Shown piece after piece: positions 7,586-16,557 of a stretch of 64,000 bases of DNA; the first letter of the stretch is position 1; every line of letters starts with the position of its first letter. The notes beneath the pieces were generated by a model. That model saw only the letters and a program-made list of their open reading frames with translations, did not search any database and had not been told where the DNA came from. Where the stretch lies: NCBI GenBank assembly GCA_963707465.1, contig CAVPQK010000015.1, positions 2,046,001 through 2,110,000 on the forward strand. The letters are read 5' to 3'. Source of the stretch: Bog-159 sp963707465 (GTDB lineage Bacteria; Acidobacteriota; Terriglobia; Bryobacterales; Bryobacteraceae). The position numbers and the translations under genes were made by a program.

Positions 7586-8962
7586 TGATCGTCATGAAAT
7601 TCGGCGGCACGTCGGTCGAATCGGCGGCCGCCATCGAGCGCGTCGCGGCTATCGTCAAAGCGCGTGCCGACCGCCGGCCGGTAGTCGTGGTTTCGGCCAT
7701 GGGCAAGACCACCAACAAGCTGCTGGCCATCGCCGTCGACCGCCATCGAAGGCGCGCGCGAAGAATATATCCGCCAGATCCACGACCTGCGCGACTTTCA
7801 CTCCCGCGAGGCGCGCCTGGTGGTTCCGCTGGCCGACCGCGCCGAGCTCGACCGCCTTCTCGACGAGCATTTCCAGGAACTGACCGAACTGGTCAAAGGT
7901 CTGGCGGTGCTGGGCGAACTGACGCCGCGCTCCATCGACGCCATCTCCAGTTACGGCGAGCGGCTCTCCAGCCTACATCGTCACCCTGGCGTTCCGCCAC
8001 TTCGGCATGAACACCGCGCACCTCGATTCCCGCCAGGTGATCGTCACCGACCGCCGCCACACGCAGGCCGCGCCGCTCTATCCGGAAACCTACGCGCGCC
8101 TCGCCGCCGTGGTGCCGCCGCTCGCCGAAGATAAGGTCGTGGTGATGGGCGGCTTCATCGCCGCCACGGAGGATGGCGTGACCACCACGCTCGGCCGCGG
8201 CGGGTCGGATTTCACCGCTTCCATCGTGGGCGCGGGCATCGGCGCCGAAGAGATCCAGATCTGGACCGACGTGGACGGCATGCTCACGGCCGATCCGACC
8301 ATTCTGCCCGGCGGCCATCGCGTGAAGACCATCTCTTTCGCCGAGGCCGCCGAGCTGGCCTATTTCGGCGCGAAGGTGCTGCATCCCGCCACCGTCGTGC
8401 CGGCCGTCGAGAAGAACATCCCGGTGCTGATTCTGAACTCGCGCCGCCCGGAAGTGTCCGGCACGCGCATCGTGTCGGAAGCGGTGCCCTGCCGACAACG
8501 TGGTGAAGTCCATCGCCTGCAAGCGCAAGATCACGCTGGTGAACATCCACTCCACGCGCATGCTGATGGCGCACGGATTCCTGCGCCGCATCTTCGAAGT
8601 CTTCGACCGCTATGAGACAGCCGTGGATATGGTGGCCACTTCCGAGGTCAGCGTCTCGCTGACCATCGACAACACCAGGCGCTCGACGCCATTTGCCGGG
8701 AGTTGAGCCAGTTTTCGGAAGTGTCCATCGAAGACGACCAGGCCATCGTGTGCCTGGTGGGCGACAATATCCGCTACACTCCGGGCGTGGCCATGCGCGT
8801 TTTCGGCGCGCTCGACGGCATCAACATTCGCATGATTTCGCAAGGAGCGTCGCTGCTGAATCTCAGCTTCGTGGTCGCCGAAACCGATCTGCACCGCACC
8901 GTGGCGGCGTTGCACGCGAGTTCTTCGCCGAACTCGACGCCGAGGTCTTCGATGCCGCCTGA
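7585..8962 (+). CDS. lysC: aspartate kinase (five frame breaks)
   Basis: Phosphorylates aspartate, the first step of the aspartate pathway. The N-terminus MIVMKFGGTSVES is the kinase signature; LGRGGSDFTA and WTDVDGMLTADP are catalytic and substrate-binding motifs. Two ACT domains follow, the second with DGINIRMISQGAS, suggesting allosteric feedback by end products. The start ATG shares one base with the asd stop. The frame changes five times: extra C at about 7740, 7972 and 8492, missing C at about 8675 and 8914. The net corrected length is 458 residues, normal for the family, and no internal stop appears in the corrected frame. Confidence 0.82.
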
Positions 8963-9663
8963 TGCCTCCCGCCCATAACCTGGCCATCGTCGGCTACGGC
9001 AAGATGGGCCGCCTGATCGAGCAGTTTGCGCCGGAATACGGTTTCACGGTGGCGCTCAAGCTGGACGAATTCAACAACGCCGGGTTCGAAGGCGTGACGC
9101 CCGACAACTTCCGCGGCATCGACGTGGCGGTCGATTTCTCCATTCCCGCTGCGGTGGCTGAAAATGTAGAGCGCATCGCCGCGCTGGGCGTGAACATCGT
9201 GGTGGGCACCACCGGCTGGCTCGACCAAGTGGACCGCGTGAAAGCCGCTGTCGAGCGGCACGGCATCGGCCTGGTCTGGAGCCCGAATTACTCGATCGGC
9301 GTGAATGCTTTCTTCCGCTTGGTATCGGAGGCCGCGCGCCTGCTCGCGAACGAGCCAACCTACGGCGCATGGGCCTGGGAGATCCACCACGCCACGAAGA
9401 AGGACGCGCCTTCCGGCACCCTGCTGAAGCTGGTGGAAGAGATGAAGAACGCCGGCTATCACCGCCGCATCGACGTCAGCGCCAATCGCGCCGGCGCACA
9501 CCCCGGCACGCACGAAATCGGCTTCGATTCGGCCGCCGACACCATCACGCTGCGCCACACCGCGCGCAGCCGCGAAGGCTTCGCGCGAGGCGCACTGAAG
9601 GCGGCGCAATGGATGATAGGCCAAAAAGGCTTCCACGAATTTAACGAGGTACTCTTCCAATGA
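8962..9663 (+). CDS. dapB: 4-hydroxy-tetrahydrodipicolinate reductase
   Basis: A 233-residue reductase for the second committed step of lysine synthesis. It has the dinucleotide-binding start AIVGYGKMGRL, VVGTTGW, the SPNYSIGVN loop, and the active-site segment EIHHATKKDAPSGT with catalytic His and Lys. It overlaps the lysC stop by one base (TGATG) and the dapA start by four (ATGA), so the three are translationally coupled. It is the only operon gene before the SDR gene without a frame break, which makes it a useful internal control for the indel problem around it. Confidence 0.95.
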   Translation: MPPAHNLAIVGYGKMGRLIEQFAPEYGFTVALKLDEFNNAGFEGVTPDNFRGIDVAVDFSIPAAVAENVERIAALGVNIVVGTTGWLDQVDRVKAAVERHGIGLVWSPNYSIGVNAFFRLVSEAARLLANEPTYGAWAWEIHHATKKDAPSGTLLKLVEEMKNAGYHRRIDVSANRAGAHPGTHEIGFDSAADTITLRHTARSREGFARGALKAAQWMIGQKGFHEFNEVLFQ

Positions 9664-10574
9664 ACCAGCATCCGTTTACCGGCTGCGGCACCGCATTAGT
9701 CACTCCGTTCCGCCAAGACCAGTCGCTCGATGAAGCAACCTTGCGGCGCCTGGTCCGCCGGCAGATCGATGCGGGCATCAACTTCCTGGTCCCGTGCGGC
9801 ACCACCGGCGAGAGCCCAACGCTGACTCGCGCCGAACACTTGCGCGTGGTCGAAATCACGGTCGAAGAGGCCAAGGGCCGCGTGCCGGTGCTGGCCGGCG
9901 CGGGCGGCTACAACACGCGCGAAGTCATCGAACTGGCGCGCGAGCTCGAACAGCCTGGGCGCGGACGGCATCCTCTCCGTCACGCCCTACTACAACAAGC
10001 CCACGCAGGAAGGCCTCTACCAGCACTACCAGGCCATCGCCGCGGCCGTCCCGCTGCCCATCATTGTATATAGCGTGCAAGGGCGCACCGGCGTGAACGT
10101 GGAACCCGCCACGCTCGCGCGCCTGGCGGCGATCGCCAACATCGTGGGCGTGAAGGAAGCTTCCGGCAACATCGCCCAGATGGCCAGCGTGATGCACCAG
10201 GTCCCGCCGGATTTCACCGTGCTTTCGGGCGACGATGCCATCACCCTGCCGCTGATTGCGCTGGGCGGGCGCGGCATCATCTCGGTCGTCGTCGAACGAG
10301 ATTCCCGCCGAGATGACGCAGCTCGCGCAACTCTGCCTGGCGGGCGATTTCGCCGCCGCGCGTGCGGTGCAGCGCAAGTATCTGCCGCTGATGGAGATCA
10401 ATTTCGTCGAATCGAATCCCATTCCGGTGAAGGCCGCGCATGGCGCTGATGGGCCTGCTGGAACCGGTTTATCGCCTGCCGATGGTGCCTCCCAAGCCGG
10501 AGAATCTCGCGCAGGATCGAAAAGGTGCTGGAATCCGTCGGACCTGTTGGGGAGAGTGCACCGTTGCAGTCTGA
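9660..10574 (+). CDS. dapA: 4-hydroxy-tetrahydrodipicolinate synthase (about five frame breaks)
   Basis: Condenses pyruvate with aspartate semialdehyde, a TIM-barrel Schiff-base aldolase. Visible motifs are PCGTTGESPTL (catalytic Thr pair), SVTPYYNKPTQEG, YSVQGRTGVN and the Schiff-base Lys in GVKEASGN. The frame breaks at an extra C near 9954, extra G near 10291, extra C near 10439 and extra A near 10513, with another change near 10545. The 3' end is therefore uncertain: I place it at TGA 10572-10574, which gives a normal length of about 300 residues and a short overlap with dapD. An alternative end at 10657 would add an unlikely 30-residue tail. Confidence 0.78.
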
Positions 10575-11402
10575 AATCGAACGGCTCTTCGACCACAAGC
10601 CCGACGCTTACACCGAAGCGCACTTCCGCCTCTTCTACGAATTCAAGGACGCGCTGAACCAGGGCCGCATCCGCGCCGCCGAGCCGGATGCATCGGCGCC
10701 CAGCGGATGGCGCGTCAACGCCTGGGTCAAGAAAGGCATCCTGCTGGGCTTTCGCATGGGCGGCGTGGTGGATATGTCGATCGACGCCACCCGCCAGCCT
10801 TTCTTCGACAAATCCACATACCCGGTCAAAGCAGTTCACAGCCGCAAAGCGGTGTGCGCATCGTCCCCGGCGGATCGAGCATTCGCGACGGCGTCTACAT
10901 CGGCAAGGGCGTCACCTGCATGCCGCCCATGTACATCAACGTCGGCGCGTATGTGGATGACGGCACCATGGTCGATTCGCACGCCTTGGTGGGAAGCTGC
11001 GCGCAGATCGGGAAGAACTGCCACATCTCGGCCGCTTCGCAGATCGGCGGCGTGCTGGAACCGGTCGGCGCGCTGCCGGTCATCGTCGAAGACGACGTGC
11101 TGATCGGCGGCAATTGCGGCGTGTACGAAGGCGCGGTGGTCAAGAAGCGCGCCGTGCTGGGCACCGGCACCATCCTGAATCGCTCCACGCCGGTCTACGA
11201 CCTGGTGCGCGGCATGGTCTACAAAGCCACGGACGACGAACCGCTGGTCATCCCCGAAGAAGCCGTGCTGGTAGCCGGTGCGCGCGCCATCACCAGCGGC
11301 CCCGGCAAGGATTGGGGCATCTCCATCTACACCCCGGTCATCGTAAAATATCGCGATAGCAAGACCGACACCAAGATACAGCTGGAAGACCTACTAAGAT
11401 AG
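10564..11402 (+). CDS. dapD: tetrahydrodipicolinate N-succinyltransferase (two frame breaks)
   Basis: Transfers a succinyl group to tetrahydrodipicolinate. The N-terminal part (LQSEIERLFDHKPDAY, then AWVKKGILLGFRMG) and the left-handed beta-helix (GVTCMPPMYINVGAYVDDGT, then QIGKNCHIS) are typical of DapD. The probable start is TTG at 10564, with GGGGAG 9 bases upstream inside dapA; an open frame reaches further back to 10525. Two extra bases near 10831 and 10850 shift the frame twice; after correction there are 278 residues, the usual length. With DapE it defines the acylated branch of diaminopimelate synthesis. The aminotransferase, DapF and LysA must lie elsewhere. Confidence 0.85.
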
Positions 11403-11407
11403 GGAGG

Positions 11408-12238
11408 ATGTCCTTCACTCTCGATTCCAAGGTAGCCCTCATCACCGGCGCGGGCCGCGGTATCGGCCGCGCCATCGCCGAGAAACTGGCGGCCGCGGGC
11501 GCCGCCGTCATGATCAACGACCTGGACCCGGCTCCCGCATTGGAAACCGAATCCGCCATCCGCCTGTCCGGCCGCGCCGCCGCGCACCTGGCGGGCGATG
11601 TCACCGCTCCGGATTTCCCGCAGAAGCTGGTCGACGCAACCATCGAGACTTTCGGCGGCCTCGACATCATCGTCAACAACGCGGGCTACACCTGGGACAA
11701 CGTCATCCAGAAAACCACCGACGAGCAGTACCTGGCCATGCTCGGCATCCACCTGGTGGCGCCCTTCCGCATTCTGCGCGCGGCTTCCGCGCACATTCGC
11801 GAAGCCGCCAAGCGCGAAGCCGCCGAGGGCCGCCGGGTCATGCGCAAGGTGGTCAACATCACCTCCATCGCCGGCACCGACGGCAATCCCGGGCAGGCGG
11901 GCTATTCGTCGGGCAAAGCCGGCGTGATCGGCCTCACCAAGACCATGGCCAAGGAGTGGGGCCGCTATAACGTGAACGTGAACGCGGTGGGCTTCGGCCT
12001 GATCGAAACGCGCCTGACGCAGCCACTCACCCAGGCGGGCGCGACCATCGACGTGCAGGGCCGCCAGATTGCCGTCGGCGTGCAGCCCAAGATGCTCGAT
12101 GCGCTCAAGGCCGTCTGCCCGCTGGGCCGCGGCGGAACGCCGGAGGAAGCCGCCGGAGCCGTGCTGTTTTTCTGCTCCCCGCTCTCCGACTATGTGACCG
12201 CCGAGGTGTTGATCTGCGGCGGCGGAATGCACTTCTGA
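11408..12238 (+). CDS. SDR-family oxidoreductase, FabG-like
   Basis: A 276-residue short-chain dehydrogenase/reductase. It has the cofactor motif TGAGRGIG (about residues 15-22), NNAG at about 91-94, and the catalytic Ser-Tyr-Lys set with YSSGK. It resembles 3-oxoacyl-[ACP] reductases, with an additional insertion (HIREAAKREAAEGRR) before the catalytic Ser. GGGAGG sits immediately in front of the ATG, and the gene begins 6 bp after dapD, so it is probably co-transcribed under lysine-riboswitch control. A role in lysine synthesis is not known for this family, so position is the only hint. No frame break is present. Confidence 0.88.
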   Translation: MSFTLDSKVALITGAGRGIGRAIAEKLAAAGAAVMINDLDPAPALETESAIRLSGRAAAHLAGDVTAPDFPQKLVDATIETFGGLDIIVNNAGYTWDNVIQKTTDEQYLAMLGIHLVAPFRILRAASAHIREAAKREAAEGRRVMRKVVNITSIAGTDGNPGQAGYSSGKAGVIGLTKTMAKEWGRYNVNVNAVGFGLIETRLTQPLTQAGATIDVQGRQIAVGVQPKMLDALKAVCPLGRGGTPEEAAGAVLFFCSPLSDYVTAEVLICGGGMHF

Positions 12239-12627
12239 TGTGCCGCGTATTGGTCGCCGACGACGACACCCAGCACCTTGAAATTCGCAAGGCTCTGCTG
12301 GCGATGGCCGGTCACCAGGCCGCCGTGGCGGAGGATGCGCCCGCGGCTCGCCGCCTGCTCGAAGAATTTTGCCCCGACGTGCTGGTGATGGATCTGCGCC
12401 TGCCCAAGCTGAAAGACGGCCTGAGCCTGATCCGCTGGGTCGACGAACAGCGCCTGGCAGCAAAGATCATCGTTCTTTCCGGCTGGACCGAAGAGCTGTG
12501 CGATCTTCCCGAAGAGAAACTGGTGGCCTGCGTCCTCGGCAAGCCGATCCGCAACGCCCAGTTGCTAGAAGCCATCAATGCGGCAGTTTCTTCGCCCGCT
12601 CGTAGTCATCCGTCAACCGCTTCGTAA
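12238..12627 (+). CDS. single-domain response regulator
   Basis: A 129-residue protein made only of a receiver domain. The acidic pair is at residues 8-10 (ADDD), the phospho-acceptor Asp lies in VLVMDLRLPK (about residue 48), a Ser lies in IIVLSGW, and Lys in VLGKPI near residue 101. It has no output domain. Its ATG shares one base with the SDR stop, so it is the last gene of the operon. Its 3' end overlaps the convergent gene at 12575 by 53 bp. The partner kinase is unknown. Confidence 0.85.
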   Translation: MCRVLVADDDTQHLEIRKALLAMAGHQAAVAEDAPAARRLLEEFCPDVLVMDLRLPKLKDGLSLIRWVDEQRLAAKIIVLSGWTEELCDLPEEKLVACVLGKPIRNAQLLEAINAAVSSPARSHPSTAS

Positions 12628-13201
12628 TCTTGTCGGCCACGTCCGAACTGGCGCCGCGAAACTTGCTGCCCATGCTTTCCTGCGTCGTGGACCAGATCAC
12701 GTCGCCGTCCTTGCTCACCAGGCGCACCGCGGCATTGGCCTCGTGCCGCCGCTCTGAGGTGCGGCTGGACTCGTTCTCTCCCGCACCGAGGCCAGTTCCC
12801 CTGCCCGACCGCTCATAGCTGCGCGTGCCTCCCTTCAGGGCGGAGTCTTCGTCCGTCTGGCTGGTGTTCAGGCTGCTGTGCACATTCAGGCTGTCGCTCG
12901 ACGAATGCGTCTCATTGAAGACCAGATCTTCGCCCGAGCCGCGCAATATGGCGTCGGCCTTTTCCTGGTTCTCGGTAATCAGGAAGAGCTTCGAGTTCTG
13001 CAGGGCATTGATGATCATGTCGCGCATCTGCGCGGCGGTTTCTCCGCCGGAGAAACGGTCCACAAACACGCGCCGCAGCGAGAGTAACTGACGTACGCTG
13101 TCCGTCTCCACTGCTGTAGACGCGGCGGGCGGCGCGGACAGCGGAACCGGATCGGACGGTGCGAATAGCAGCGCGGCCAGAAAAAGGGTAGGGGCCGCCA
13201 T
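12575..13201 (-). CDS. exported hypothetical protein, possibly CsgG/TolB-like fold
   Basis: A 208-residue protein with an N-terminal signal peptide (AAPTLFLAALLFAPS). The body begins with FVDRFSGGETAAQMRDMI and LQNSKLFLITENQEKADAIL, a pattern seen in CsgG-like and related periplasmic proteins of acidobacteria. This is followed by a Ser/Thr/Gly-rich segment and a second beta-rich part (AVRLVSKDGDVIWSTTQES). I do not recognise a specific function. It follows the gene at 13206 by 4 bp, so the two form an operon. The start ATG at 13201 is preferred because it begins the signal peptide; the frame is open further upstream. Confidence 0.65.
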   Translation of the reverse strand: MAAPTLFLAALLFAPSDPVPLSAPPAASTAVETDSVRQLLSLRRVFVDRFSGGETAAQMRDMIINALQNSKLFLITENQEKADAILRGSGEDLVFNETHSSSDSLNVHSSLNTSQTDEDSALKGGTRSYERSGRGTGLGAGENESSRTSERRHEANAAVRLVSKDGDVIWSTTQESMGSKFRGASSDVADKITKRLTDDYERAKKLPH

Positions 13202-13205
13202 TGCT

Positions 13206-13691
13206 TCAGCCTCTCGACTCGCGCGCCTCGTAGTCGGTGTACTCCACGCGGCGGCCGGTCTTGGCTTCCAATTCAGGCAACAGCGCACGCACATCGCCCT
13301 TGTTGACCTGCAGCACCACAGCCTGTTGCCGGCCGTTCGAGTCGGTATAGAACACGGTCAGGTAGTGCTTGCGCGACTTGGCAAGGAGAAACAGGGGGGA
13401 AAGCAAAACCGCCTCGGCGTAGCGTCTTCCAACATGCTGGCCGTATTCCAACGTGTTGACCTTATCGTACGGCACATGCAACGTCAGCGCGTGGGTGACG
13501 AACAGCAGCTCCTGGTCGCCCGTCAGATCGACACGCACATCGCACTTCGCCGGAAAACCGGGAACCGTGGTCCCGGTTAAGTAACCGCGCGCCCCAGGTT
13601 CGGCTGCCGGCAAGCTCGGCGCCTGCACGCCGCATACTAGCAGCATCGGCAGTGCCCAGACCCGTTTAGGCGTAAGGATCATCGACAACAT
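13206..13691 (-). CDS. exported hypothetical protein
   Basis: A 161-residue protein with an N-terminal hydrophobic signal segment (WALPMLLVCGVQAPSLPA). The rest is predicted soluble, with a hydrophobic stretch around AEAVLLSPLFLLAKS and a closing EAKTGRRVEYTDYEA. The latter resembles acidobacterial secreted proteins described as PH-like or stress-type, but no family can be assigned with confidence. It is the first gene of a two-gene operon with the CsgG-like gene behind it. An alternative start lies 9 bp downstream. Confidence 0.6.
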   Translation of the reverse strand: MLSMILTPKRVWALPMLLVCGVQAPSLPAAEPGARGYLTGTTVPGFPAKCDVRVDLTGDQELLFVTHALTLHVPYDKVNTLEYGQHVGRRYAEAVLLSPLFLLAKSRKHYLTVFYTDSNGRQQAVVLQVNKGDVRALLPELEAKTGRRVEYTDYEARESRG

Positions 13692-13746
13692 AGTGGCGCG
13701 GAGCCGCCGGTTGTCTCACAATCCTGTTGCCGCGATCTACTTGCCG

Positions 13747-14283
13747 CTATTTCTTGGTCTTAGCGGGCGTGGGCGCGGCCAGCAGGCGGTCGATCTCGAT
13801 ATCCAGGCCGTCGCCCTCGAAAATGTTTCGCGTATCGAAGTCGTATCCGAAATCGTTACGGATCATCCCCTGCCGATCGATCAGGAACAGATGCGGCACA
13901 TTCACCGTCGGGTTCTGCGGCGTCACCTTCAGATACGATGCCGCGGCCTGCCCGCAATCGAACAGGACCGGCGTCGTCACTTTGTGGTCCGATACAAAGC
14001 CAGCCACGGTGGCGGTAGTGTCCCGCGGAATGGCGAACGTCAGCACGGCCACCTTGCTGCCATACTTGGCGACCACCTTCTCCAGGATGTCGGCCAATTT
14101 CTGGCAATGCGGGCAGGTAGTTTGGATGATGTCGAGGAGTACGATTTTACCGCGATATTCCTGCAAATCGTGCTGTTGCCCGTGGAGATCGGGAAGCGAG
14201 AAGCCCGGCGCGCGGCGGCCGGACAATTCTCCCGAAGCGAACAGTAATGCGGCGGAGGCCAGTAAACCGATGAAGTATCGCAT
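13747..14283 (-). CDS. thioredoxin-fold redox protein (TlpA/AhpC-TSA type)
   Basis: A 178-residue exported thiol-disulphide protein. Residues 1-20 form a signal peptide. The redoxin domain follows with GRRAPGFSLPDLHG, then the active site TTCPHCQK around residue 60 and the cis-Pro region VPHLFLIDRQG. CPHC is unusual for TlpA (more often CxPC) and recalls DsbA-type centres, so a reductive or oxidative role in the cell envelope is open. It is followed by nothing co-directional within 50 bp and is divergent from rsgA. Confidence 0.8.
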   Translation of the reverse strand: MRYFIGLLASAALLFASGELSGRRAPGFSLPDLHGQQHDLQEYRGKIVLLDIIQTTCPHCQKLADILEKVVAKYGSKVAVLTFAIPRDTTATVAGFVSDHKVTTPVLFDCGQAAASYLKVTPQNPTVNVPHLFLIDRQGMIRNDFGYDFDTRNIFEGDGLDIEIDRLLAAPTPAKTKK

Positions 14284-14475
14284 CCCCTCAAACTTAACAT
14301 GCGGAGCGGCTTGCTTTCCCGAGCCCCTTGGGATAGCCTGGAGCCTGGTACTGCCACTGTCCGTCCGCTAAAAGTCGATTCACCGCGAGCTGTCTGAGCT
14401 GACGTTTGAAGACTGCCCCGCGGCGAATCCATTCCAATCTCGTATCCCAAAATCAATTATTTCAGGAGAACTGGA

Positions 14476-15546
14476 ATGCAGGATTCCTTTGACTTGACGA
14501 CGATTGGCGCGACGGACGCCATGTTTGAAGCTTTTCAACCTTATGCGGCGCGCGGCTTGATGCTGGGGCGCGTGTCGGTGGCGTATGGCGATCGATACCG
14601 GCTCTACACCGCGCGCGGCGAAATGACGGCGGAGGCCATCGGTGCGCTGCTCTATCGCACGGAGCGGGCGGGATGGCCGGCGGTGGGCGATTGGGTGGCG
14701 GCGCAGCCAGTGGGACCGGATGAGGGCATGATCCATGCGGTGCTGCCCCGCCGGTCGATGTTTTCCCGGCGCGCGGCCGGCGACCGGGAGCAGCAGCAGG
14801 TGATGGCCGCCAACATCGACCTGGCGCTCATCGTCTGCGGACTGGATGGGGATTTCAATGTGCGCCGCATCGAGCGCTACCTGACGCTGGCCCACGCGAG
14901 CGGCGTCGACGCGGCCATCGTGCTGAACAAATCCGACGTGTGCGCGGACCTGGCTGCGCGCCTCGACGAAGCGGCCGGCGTGGCGGGGAACGCGCCGGTG
15001 GTCGCAATTACGGCGCACTCGGCCGCAGGCATCGAACCGGTGCGGCGGCTCCTGCGGCCGGGGCTGACGATCGCTTTGCTGGGTTCTTCCGGCGTTGGGA
15101 AATCCACGCTGGCGAATCAACTCCTGGGCGTGGAGCGGCAACTTGTCGGGGAGGTGCGCGAGAGCGACAGTCGCGGCCGGCACACGACCACCTACCGCGA
15201 ATTGTTACCGTTACCGCACTGGGGCGCGCTCATCGACACGCCGGGCATGCGTGAACTGCAGTTGTGGGCCAGTCAGGAGAGCCTGGATTCCGCGTTTGCC
15301 GAAATCGCGGATCTGGCGCTGCAGTGCCGCTTCCGGGATTGCAACCACGTGGTGGAAGGCGGCTGCGCCGTCCAGGCCGCCATCGAAGCGGGCGAACTGG
15401 ACGCTTCCCGCTGGGAGAGCTATCGAAAGCTGCGCGCCGAAGTCGCCTGGCATGTCCGCCAGACCGATGTGCAAGCCGCCCAGGCGCAGAAGAAGAAATG
15501 GAAGGCGATTCATAAGGCCATGCGGTTAGATCACAAGCGCCAATAG
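14476..15546 (+). CDS. rsgA: ribosome small-subunit-dependent GTPase A
   Basis: A 356-residue circularly permuted GTPase that acts in late maturation of the 30S subunit. An N-terminal OB fold (about 30-105) is followed by the G domain with motifs in permuted order: NKSD (G4), GSSGVGKST (G1) and DTPGMRE (G3). The C-terminal zinc knuckle is visible as CRFRDCNHVVEGGC. AGGAGA at 14464-14469 is the ribosome binding site for the ATG. The gene stands alone between two divergently or independently transcribed units. Confidence 0.95.
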   Translation: MQDSFDLTTIGATDAMFEAFQPYAARGLMLGRVSVAYGDRYRLYTARGEMTAEAIGALLYRTERAGWPAVGDWVAAQPVGPDEGMIHAVLPRRSMFSRRAAGDREQQQVMAANIDLALIVCGLDGDFNVRRIERYLTLAHASGVDAAIVLNKSDVCADLAARLDEAAGVAGNAPVVAITAHSAAGIEPVRRLLRPGLTIALLGSSGVGKSTLANQLLGVERQLVGEVRESDSRGRHTTTYRELLPLPHWGALIDTPGMRELQLWASQESLDSAFAEIADLALQCRFRDCNHVVEGGCAVQAAIEAGELDASRWESYRKLRAEVAWHVRQTDVQAAQAQKKKWKAIHKAMRLDHKRQ

Positions 15547-15579
15547 AATCTGTGGTTTCTCGGTATGCTCTTTGTGCAA

Positions 15580-15608
15580 TTGCATACGGAGCGGAGGGGG
15601 TGTATAAT
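15580..15608 (+). promoter_or_regulatory. promoter for the 15.6-18.3 kb gene pair
   Basis: TTGCAT at 15580-15585 and a perfect TATAAT at 15603-15608 are spaced by 17 bp. Transcription would begin about 22 bp ahead of the first ATG of the two-gene unit encoding exported proteins. Confidence 0.7.
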
Positions 15609-15637
15609 CGGGCGAGTTTTCCCAAAGGCTCTGAACA

Positions 15638-16534
15638 ATGAAGACGACTCAAATAATCAAGGGAGTTCTATTAGCACTAGTAGCGCTGCCCTGGGCGGCC
15701 TACGCGGATGATGCGACAGCCGCCATTCAAAAGAAACTGGAATCCGAGTACAAGCTGACCAAGACTACTGACGATAAGTCGGATATCGTGACGGCCGGTT
15801 CGGTCCTGGTACTCCACAAAGATAAGGTGCTTATGGTAGCCGCAACCAGCGCGGCGAACCCGTGCATGAACACCTATAAGGAAGGAAAAATCGTCCCTGC
15901 CAAGGCTTGCGGAGTCGGAGAGAAACTCAGGCGCCTTCCGGGATTTGGCCATGTGCCCGGCGGCGGAAGCGCGCCGGCAACCAGAAACTTCGTCAGCGGC
16001 GAGAAATTCTGGTTAACCAAGATCGACGTCCGATCTACCGGCGTTGTATTGGACTTTTTCACTGACGCCACCCCCTCCGGCGACCAGGGGATCCGCTACA
16101 AAGCGGCCCTGACCATTCCGTTCGGAGCGTTGGCGCCGTCGCCCGAAGAGGCCCTGAAGGCGGTCGCCGAAGTCATCACCGTAGCGCCAGCCGAGGACTC
16201 CAAGGACGCCAAGGCCGATGATAAGGCTCAGCCCGCGGCGCAAGGAGGCCAGGCGGAGGCCGCTCCGGCAAGCCAGCCGGCAGCGCCCGCGGAGCCCGCA
16301 CCCGCGGCCCCGGCGGCGGCTCCCGCGCCGGTGGAGGCCCCACCCCCGCCCATCGAAGCTCCGCCGCCCCCGCCCGCCGATCCGGTTGAGGTCGCCGAGG
16401 GACAAACCATCGATCAGGTGGTGGCCGCCATGGGACAGCCCGTGAGAAAGGCCAAAATCGGAACCAAGGAAATTTACTACTATAAGGACTTAAAGATCAC
16501 TTTCGTCAACGGCAAAGTGAAGGACGTCCAGTAG
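15638..16534 (+). CDS. exported protein with Ala/Pro-rich linker and shared C-terminal module
   Basis: A 298-residue protein of unknown function. It has a signal peptide (IKGVLLALVALPWAAYA), then a beta-rich domain (about 25-185), an Ala/Pro-rich linker (about 195-250), and a compact C-terminal module of about 44 residues that starts GQTIDQVVAAMGQPVRKA and ends GKVKDVQ. The module resembles the short, SmpA/BamE-like repeats of envelope proteins, but this assignment is only a guess. Nearly the same module ends the next gene, whose N-terminal part is entirely different. The two genes are 23 bp apart and share a strong promoter. Confidence 0.75.
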   Translation: MKTTQIIKGVLLALVALPWAAYADDATAAIQKKLESEYKLTKTTDDKSDIVTAGSVLVLHKDKVLMVAATSAANPCMNTYKEGKIVPAKACGVGEKLRRLPGFGHVPGGGSAPATRNFVSGEKFWLTKIDVRSTGVVLDFFTDATPSGDQGIRYKAALTIPFGALAPSPEEALKAVAEVITVAPAEDSKDAKADDKAQPAAQGGQAEAAPASQPAAPAEPAPAAPAAAPAPVEAPPPPIEAPPPPPADPVEVAEGQTIDQVVAAMGQPVRKAKIGTKEIYYYKDLKITFVNGKVKDVQ

Positions 16535-16557
16535 CCTGCAAAACGAGGAACCCCCCG

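Noticed and set aside
6535..8010. A 491-residue open frame joining the N-terminal half of Asd with the N-terminal part of LysC
   Set aside because: It arises because one extra base near 7206 puts the asd start into the lysC frame. The missing parts of both enzymes are present in other frames.
5844..10851. Programmed frameshifting as an explanation of the breaks in the lysine operon
   Set aside because: The sites share no slippery heptamer, differ in direction, and are too many in each gene to give useful protein yield.
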